Source: Lepidodermella squamata (Eukaryota > Gastrotricha). Taken from it: a stretch of 64,000 bases of DNA. How positions within the stretch are numbered: the stretch's first letter is position 1; each line of letters opens with the position of its first letter. Made by a program: the position numbers and the translations under genes. Under the pieces are notes generated by a model. The model was not told the DNA's origin. It searched no databases and saw only the letters and a list, made by a program, of their open reading frames with translations. The stretch spans positions 1,178,001 to 1,242,000 of the forward strand of contig JBLDXI010000023.1 in the NCBI GenBank assembly GCA_047495785.1, given 5' to 3'. Of the stretch, positions 57,422 to 64,000 are shown piece after piece.

Positions 57422-58929
57422 CGAAAATGGACAATTCTAAGTCCTCAATTAGGCCAAAGATAAGTTTACTCTTCGAAGTCGCTTACAGCGGCCCAATAGG
57501 CAGCGGAGATTTGGCTACTGAAGCAATTCAAATCTCCCTTGATCGACTACGATCAATACAGAACTGGCTACCAAACTGTATTTCGATCCGGATTCAGAGG
57601 CTAGATTCCCTCTGATGGCTCTACACGAAACTGCAACTCGCCCTCAAGATGCTCAAACACCTGAAGAAAAAACAAAGAATGTTCACGGATTAAAATGACA
57701 TTTTTGAATTTAGGTGGCAAACTACATTAGCTCGCTCAAGCTGACTACCGATCGCTTCAAATTCTCCAATTTTTTCGGGCTTGGAGAGAGGGCTGATTAC
57801 TTCAGCGCCGGGGTCGCTAGTTTTGTTCGAAAAATGAATTGGAAAACGGTTGGGATTGTCTCAGAAATTGACCCAACCTGGAACTTATTCGACCGATGGT
57901 TTGTTCAGTATTTCGAAGCTACTCATGTCAAAATTGCTCGGCTTTCGAAGTTTCGGTTGGAGGATGCCCATAACACAAATGATGCGTTCACCGAGCTCAG
58001 GTCCAGTAAAGCTCGCATCATTTTAGCTGATACATGGGACAACGTTTTTGCCAGTTGCTGGCTTCATCGATTCGGCTTATATGGGCCTAATTTTGTTATA
58101 ATTCTCGGAGGTTGGATACAGTTCGATGAAAATTCCCCAATTCCTGAGTATCTGCACTGGCGCAATAAATCGTCAATTATTGAAGTTTTAAAGAGCTCTT
58201 TCCTTTACGTCGATCGAACCCTGGAAGACGTATATAGAGTTGGTTCATCGAAAGATGTGTGAAGGGAATCTACAGATTCGACCCTTATACCATGTTGTCA
58301 ACCGGAGGTCAGCCAATTGCGTTTTCTCAGATAAGATTCGAAAATAACCAATCCGTTCAGTGCGTTGGGGCTAACTATCTGTCATGGATGAATGATTCCA
58401 TTCTTATGAATGCTGACTGCCCCTTCGTGTGGCTGAATTGGGGAAGTTGAAGCTGCCCCCGCGGGGTGAGATATCTGTGATTAAAGTCAAGGAATCCCTT
58501 TTGACCAGAGAGGCTGATATAGCTCTGAAAACAATCGCCGGCTTTCTTATTTCGGCCAATGTGGGCAGTATGACTGTGAATCGAGGGCATAAAATCAGGA
58601 AAGTGGGTATCTTCGGGAATATCATCATGGTCAGTCATGCATTCCTCATACCTTCAAGCTGGTCGGAGGATATATTGGGAAATACTTCTCAGCTCTGATC
58701 GTCCTCTTACTTTCAGGATTTTCAACAATATGGATAGCGACCTTGCTGCACCTTGAAAGTCTCGAAGTGATAACTCGAGCGCGTAATGTGGGAAGATTTA
58801 ATGTTCGATTTTCTGACCAGCAGGGGATATCGGTAAAAATCCATTCAGTAGTCAAAAGACTGACCTCAAAGCACATTTTAATTGCAGTAGTTTTCACTGC
58901 GATTGAGGCTATTCCCACATGGTTGGTTA

Positions 58930-60030
58930 TTTTTTGCTTCAATGGAAAATGTGATTCCGCCCGGTGTTTCCGCCCGGTGATTCCGCCCGCTCACGCGTTT
59001 AAGGTGGATCTTTTATTTTTAATTTTAGTTGATTTCCAAATCAGTAAATTACTGGACAAACCAGACTCCTTCAAGAAATTAGACCAAGAAAACTACAATT
59101 TGAACCAAATAAAGCATTTTAACAATAGCCAATTTTATTTAACACGTAAATTGTGAGAGATTAGCTTATACAAATCGAAAAGTCAGTTCTGGAGTTTTGG
59201 CATGAACAGTGCAGTATTTACTTGAAAACTGGCGTCGACCGTGAACTGACGTCATTCAAACCGGTTCCTCGAGCTGGTCATAGCCAAACAATGCCAATGC
59301 GAAGTCGTTTCGCACGGAGATATTCCTCCGAAAGCCGTTGATCAGCATAGTCGGCGAATCGTTTCCTTGAATTCCGTTCCACCGTTTCAAATGTATGAAG
59401 CGCAATTCCCGCGGTGTTTCGTTGCAGTGATCAGCAACGTCTTCGAATAAAAAGCCGTTATCGCCGTCATCGCCGGCGGATTGATCGCCCTAGTCGAATT
59501 TGCCTAGAGGAAATTCGGCCATTTTCTGCTACTTAAGAATTGTGGTTTTCACGAGCTGATTTTCACGAGCTGATTGTTGCATTGGTAGACTGCATTTGGT
59601 TAGAATCGACTGCGTTTCCGAGGATTAGTCGCGGTTGCCGAGCGTGATTTTCACCAAAACAAATTCAGTGCGAAAATAATTCGATTCGAAAGAGGAATGA
59701 AACAAAAAGAATTTGTTAACCGATTTTTTAAGGTTGATTTTTTAATTCAAACGAAATTAATTTAAACAGACGCCATGGGTGTGAGTGGTTGTGCATTTTA
59801 TCCAGATTTCGAGCGGAAAATGGGTTTTTTTGGGAAAATAACCAACAATGTGGGAACAGGAATCCTAAACTTGTGTTTCGGGCAAAAACTCGATTTCAGC
59901 CCTTGAAAATACCCTCGGGCTTCGCTCCGCTACGCCCTCGGGCATTTTCAGCGGGCCGAAATCTCGTTTCTGCCATCAACACCGTTAAGGATTCCTTAAT
60001 TTTTACTTTAGTTTGCTGGATGGAAACAGC
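58930..60030. mobile_element. Insertion of unknown class within pseudogene F
   Basis: This segment has no match to the receptor family and separates helix 4 from helix 6. At the left, tgattccgcccg recurs three times (58952-58993). Near 59880-59975 an imperfect ~30-base hairpin is present (GATTTCAGCCCTTGAAAAT against ATTTTCAGCGGGCCGAAATC). Exact ends and target duplication not found, so it may be more than one event. Confidence 0.45.
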
Positions 60031-60269
60031 GCGGCATTTATCGTAACAAGCCGCTAGCGTTTTGCACGTTTTGCTCCGCCAGCGTTATTGTTGGCGGAAT
60101 TCTGGTTGCTGTAACGCAGGCTTCGAATGGCCGGAATCTCACTATTTCAGTATCTTCAGCTTTTCTATGCCTTGGTTTCATCAATGCAGTGACCTTTGCT
60201 GCCGGCTTACCAATTCGATGCTTTCGACATATTAATAGGCGTAAGGTAGCTAGTTCTACGGCGCAATGA

Positions 60270-61681
60270 TATTTTTAGATTAGGCATTTTTAGATGAAAA
60301 GTTGTATTAGCAGAAACGCCAGGTATGGCTTTTATTGATTTAAATCATTAGCCTATCGCCCAAAGAGTAATTTAAAAAAGAAAGAAGCTCAGGTTCTAAA
60401 CCGCTTTTACGCAGTCATGGAGAAACTTCGTCACGGACGGACAGACCCCAACCTATTACTGATTTCACCGTTAAAATGGCCACTTCGCGATCAATGACTA
60501 TCAATTTCGAATTCCCCGTCAAAAATAAGGCTAGAAGGTTTTAAGAATTTGACATGGCGGGCCATCTCAAAAAATTTATTTCAGATTAAACGGTCTGAGA
60601 GCTGTATTTTCATGCCATTAAGCTTCTAAGTTCAATTTTAATGAATGTTTCAACATAATTCCGCTTAAATCTCACTGTTCCCGGACATTTTGCAAATTTC
60701 GGTTTTTTACCCATTGATGACCCTATTGACATTCATTTGACTTCAGCTATTCGTTTTTCACAAGGAAACCAACCTGCAAGTTGAAGGCAGTGACCGCGGC
60801 ACCTCTGTTCATGTGTTTTTTTGTGAGCAGAAGTAGCTAGAACAGTGCGAGAACATGAAAAAACGAACGTTTTGCGATGGCGCCGCGGCAGCAAAACAAC
60901 CCTTAGACACATTTGCTATTTGCCAGATCAAAAATGCCGTCATTTTTATTGCAACCTCGCATCACGACTAGTTGACAGTGTAAAGATAACATTAACAAGC
61001 GTGCTGCTCTCTCCTCATCATCGCACCCAGCAGCCTCTCCAATTCCGCTTGCGAGTCAACCCAACACCTCCCATACTTTCTATTAACGTCTGGCAACCCG
61101 CCTGCAAGTCAGGCTACCAGATTTGCGGTCTATAACATATTTGCCCGGCTTCGAGGCAACTGTGCAAGGTTCTCCTTCTATTGCTACCCGCGCCGCTTCT
61201 GCCGGCTGCGACTCCTCACGGCCAGACGACGGGGTGCAACTGAGTGTATGATGTGCGTTTCTAACCCATTTGCCTGGAATGATGCCGGCAACAAGGCAAG
61301 ATTATCCTTCCTTATGTGCCGATGCCATCAGATTGACATCGGCCTATGTGGAATATAACGTTAGACTATGAAGGGTATATGAATGAATTGAAAGGCTTCT
61401 CACCAAAACGACGATCGCCAATGCAAGCTTAGCTGCCATGAGTATAGTTGATAATTAGAAGAAAATATTCACTTTGTCAAGAAGAAAAGAAAGAATAATG
61501 AACTGAGCATAGATGAGCATTCCGTTTCTACGTCAACATTAGGGCTGATGTTTCCACTTACATCGCATTCTGACTGCATGGCTAAATGGAATAATAATAA
61601 GCGCGCTTTTCAAGGTTGATCAACGGCAGCGGAATACTGAATACTGAATACTGATTTTATTATGCATTTTTTTCACAACAG
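60270..61681. other. Intergenic, no gene seen
   Basis: No coding exon or RNA gene recognised; a 96-codon frame at 60845-61135 lacks motifs. Base composition becomes more even (GC-richer) at 60.9-61.3 kb, possibly old repeat sequence. Confidence 0.4.
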
Positions 61682-62165
61682 TTAGCAATAGGTTAGTTCT
61701 CGGCGCCTCACCTCAGAGGTCGTAAAATCCACTAGTTCATCTGACTCAGATTTAAGATATCGCAGAAACACAGTATGAGAATTATTGACAATACTTGAGG
61801 GCAGCCGGTTCCACGCTGCGCGCACACGCCTTGTAAAGCTGAACTGAGAGCTCGGATGTTCAAATCGTTTCATCACAACAGCATGAGCTGGTAAACGGGG
61901 ATTTGAAGATATTTTGAAGAATGTAGAAAAGTTAGCATCCACACAGCCTAGGTACATTTTATGGCATAGCGCAAGGTCATGTTAGAAGCGTCTGATTTCA
62001 AGAGAACACAGTCCTAGTTTTTTACATCTTTCATAATACGAGGCACCTTCAATCGATGAATAGTAGTCACTTCTATACAAAAGGCGTTTAGTGAACCGGG
62101 CTTGAACCGCCTCCAGGTTGTCAATATCTGTTAAGTAGTACGGTGAGTATAGACCGAAGGGCAAA
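61682..62165 (-). mobile_element. LINE (CR1-like) reverse-transcriptase 3' relic
   Basis: Minus strand: YSPYYLTDIDNLEAVQARFT, YYERCKKLGLCSLEIRRF, a stop (TAA), then in the same frame HDLALCHKMYLG and, near the end, RRVRAAWNRLPSSIVN and FLRYLKSE. These are the C-terminal motifs of CR1/L2-type LINE polymerases (SPYY..DI..LE.VQ..FT; R....W.NRLP). One stop in the frame and missing upstream domains mark it as dead. Confidence 0.72.
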
Positions 62166-62600
62166 AATCTAGCCGGAGCGGCTGATTCAACAAATTGAAA
62201 TTTTTCTCATGCACTGAAATGAGCGACAAGATAAAACAATTGTACTGCGCAAATGCAAATGTAGAGGTGCGATTGATAGGCGACTAACATCGCGTAATAG
62301 GTTTGCGCGTCTTTTTTATTCAAACGGGGTTAATGGACAAATAAATTCGAATTTAGAATTTAGGGCGAAGTTTTATATTTTAAGGCGGCTGATTTTAAGG
62401 CAGGTGCGGCATTTCGCGTCAAGGGGCAGAATAGTGCGGACTAGACACGGCGGTGGATTAGTGCGTCAATTAGGCAATGAATGCGGCGTTACATATTTAT
62501 TTTTGGGCGACACAAATGGGTCGAACTTTTTCATTTTTGGGCGACAGATTTACACGCCCCCTTTTTAAATCTTATTGTTTATAAACCGTAACGCATTTAT
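62166..62600. other. Intergenic, no gene seen
   Basis: Between the LINE relic and the Penelope-like end; no exon. GC-rich scraps (caggtgcggcatttcgcg) are unassigned. Confidence 0.4.
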
Positions 62601-62637
62601 TCCGACGTTTCGATTTCTAACAGAAATCATCTTCAGG
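62601..62637 (-). ncRNA. Hammerhead-type ribozyme motif of a Penelope-like element
   Basis: Read on the minus strand from 62637: CCCTGAAGATGATTTCTG, TTA, GAAATCGAAACGTCGGA. The core CUGAnGA, a six-base stem II (GATTTC/GAAATC) and GAAAC-GUC are all present in order. Short-stem hammerheads of this kind occur in the terminal repeats of Penelope-like retroelements, and such an element's coding end lies 90 bases upstream. Self-cleavage is likely but not shown. Confidence 0.6.
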
Positions 62638-62723
62638 GATTAGTTAAGAAATTAAATCGAAATTTTAAGTTACAATAATAATTAAGGTTGATGTTTTTAG
62701 AACATATTGAAATTATGATCCGA

Positions 62724-63020
62724 TTAGCTATCCATCTTCTTCTTGCACTTCTCATGGAATATCGGCTCCGTAAATAACTTAGCTTTGATCGAGTCGTTTT
62801 GTTTGTTTATATTAGGCTTAAGCTTACGAATGTAGAGCATTTCGAGAATAAGGCAATCCCATTTTGTTTGTCCTTTAGCCAGCACCTTGAAGTATTTATC
62901 AAGTTCGTTCTTCCCCACGCCATGCTGCTCCATATGTTTGCGTATACCGCACCACCTGTTGATCGCCTGACTCTTTGCATTAGCGTCCCAAAAATGATAA
63001 AATGCTAGGAAATTGTTATT
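62724..63020 (-). mobile_element. Penelope-like element, GIY-YIG C-terminal end
   Basis: The minus-strand frame, open from 63020 to the stop at 62724, reads SQAINRWCGIRKHMEQHG, FKVLAKGQTKWDCLILEML, YIRKLKPNINKQNDSIKAKL. The ending ILE-L-IRKLKP-(I/L)N-Q-DSI--KLF is typical of the last part of Penelope-like endonucleases. Polymerase and the GIY core are missing, so this is a 5'-truncated relic. Confidence 0.68.
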
Positions 63021-63239
63021 TCACAGGCTGGTGACACCTGTGTTTGCTGAGGCGCTAGATTGTTACTAAAAATAGAGATCGTTAAATTGGATAAAATTTA
63101 TCGTTACTGAAATTTTGAGCTCGATGCAGATAAATAAGAAATTTAGATGGTGCCATAAAACCGATAAGTAATTTAGATGTGGTCATTAAACCGATAAGTT
63201 GTAAATTTTATTATAGGTCGAAAATTACTTTTATGGTTA
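63021..63239. other. Short unassigned stretch
   Basis: It has two tandem related pieces, aaaccgataagtaatttagatg and a close variant (63160-63205); otherwise nothing. Confidence 0.4.
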
Positions 63240-63733
63240 AAAATGCATTTGGCAAGGTTAATTTCACACTGATTTGAGGGCCGTAAGGCCCAAATTGACA
63301 GGCGAGGTGAAACCGAGCTCTTTACCGAGGCGTAGCCGAGGATTGTAAATACACGTCCGAGGCAAAGCCGAGGTTCGGCTTTTTTAGCTTTCGTTAAGTT
63401 TTAATTTTTTATTCTTCATTTGGAATTTTGGAGTCTTATTTTGAACGATTATTTGGAATTTTCTTTAAGCGCAGCCTCTTGCCTATTTTTGGTTTTCCGA
63501 GAAAGCGTAGCGAGCACCATATGTTGCTTGGGTACCTTGAAATTAATGTTGCATCGACCAACAAATTTTGCAAAATGAAATGAAGAAACAAATCAGCTTC
63601 AAGATTCACGAGTTGCATCAGGTGTTGATTTTAACAAAATTTTGACCTCATTTATTGGTAAATATTGCAACTCCACCTGATTTTCAGCAAACATTTTTAA
63701 ATCGTCAAGCGATCAACATCTGGTGTTGTATAC
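63240..63733 (-). repeat. Dispersed repeat, copy 2
   Basis: Inverse match to 18668-19180. The minus frame 63618-63436 reads LEADLFLHFILQNLLVDATL, paralogous to VADLFLHFIMQNLLVD of copy 1. The right edge abuts the MITE at 63733. The left edge has gaggcgtagccgagg / gaggcaaagccgagg tandem pieces. Confidence 0.58.
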
Positions 63734-63920
63734 GAATTGTTATGCATCCTCGCTCTCTGCAATAGCCGCTCGTGCCCCGACTTGGCTACGCCCATAGAGC
63801 TAGTTTTAAGTTAAGTCTATGGCTACGCCTCGTCTTTTTGGGACTCGGCTGACGCCTCGTCAGATAAAATTCAGCACGAGCGGCTATCGCCGAGAGCTTG
63901 TATGATAACATACTCCTATA
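63733..63920 (+). mobile_element. MITE copy with ~45-base inverted ends
   Basis: The left end GTATACGAATTGTTATGCAT..GCTCTCTGCAATAGCCGCTC and the right end inverted GAGTATGTTATCATACAAGCTCTCGGCGATAGCCGCTC form long terminal inverted repeats. The centre has gtctatggctacgcctcgtc. The second copy is at 13510-13662, opposite strand. Confidence 0.68.
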
Positions 63921-64000
63921 TCCGTGTATCGATGACCTTCAATGCGTTGATGTAAGTGTTTGGATGTCATCCCAACATAATCAGTTTCGCACTGATCACA

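Larger units (their letters stand above)
57272..60269 (+). pseudogene. GABA-B-like class C GPCR, copy F (decayed)
   Basis: The start (MISKIALILFALLPLTLA) is a valid signal peptide, but a CCGTAACAAG minisatellite (57349-57421) brings in stops. Relics follow: RPKISLLFEV and DRLRSIQNWLPN (57427-57580), exon 2 from 57714 after a tttag acceptor (VANYISSLKLTTDRF, FVRKMNWKTVGIVSEID), a ~100-codon deletion ending in TGA at 58260, GIYRFDPYTMLSTGGQP, then single-base shifts near 58433 and 58670, helices 1-3, and an insertion from ~58930. The last part resumes at ~60030 with RNKPLAFCTFCSASVIVGG and runs to a stop at 60267-60269. It is the most divergent copy and the oldest end of the array. Confidence 0.85.

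Overview
This is nuclear DNA from an invertebrate-type animal with short introns. The evidence is GT..AG introns mostly of 40-90 bases, signal-peptide receptor genes, AATAAA signals, a pol III tRNA gene, TTAGGG-type repeats, and several non-LTR, Penelope-like and MITE-class elements. I cannot name the phylum. Nothing was compared with a database; family calls rest on motifs read by eye.

Layout. 0.7-3.7 kb (+): an atypical Rho-family protein with a ~500-residue disordered N-terminus and a CaaX end. 4.3-5.4 kb: Cys-rich, galaxin-like remnants. 7.4-5.5 kb (-): a secreted protein with three mannose-6-phosphate-receptor-homology (MRH)-like modules. 7.7-8.4 kb: hAT-like MITE, then tRNA-Leu(UAG). 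9.6-10.8 and 19.8-20.9 kb (+): two single-exon pentameric (Cys-loop) channel paralogues. Between them lie an ankyrin protein (-), a small three-exon secreted protein (-), and a ~4 kb DNA transposon (-).

From 23.8 to 60.3 kb there is a receptor cluster on the + strand. It holds six copies (A-F) of a GABA-B-like class C GPCR gene, each built of a ~426-base first exon, a ~50-base intron and one long second exon. Copies B, C, D and E look intact. A is interrupted by a piggyBac-like TTAA element whose removal would restore the frame. F is a decayed pseudogene. Each copy carries the same ~65-base block just upstream of its ATG. Interleaved are an MRH-like gene with a frameshift (-), an NmrA-like oxidoreductase (+), a 5'-truncated LINE, and a third Cys-loop channel. 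That channel has an extra N-terminal extracellular domain joined by a Ser/Thr-rich stalk.

60.3-64 kb is a graveyard of mobile DNA: a LINE 3' end, a Penelope-like GIY-YIG end with a hammerhead-type motif, a dispersed repeat and a MITE.

Working together: ionotropic and metabotropic receptor genes sit side by side with secreted proteins. The local duplication and mosaic exchange among the GPCR copies look like a young, fast-evolving sensory or neurotransmitter-receptor locus. The ligands are unknown, and the residues that bind GABA in GABA-B receptors do not appear conserved.
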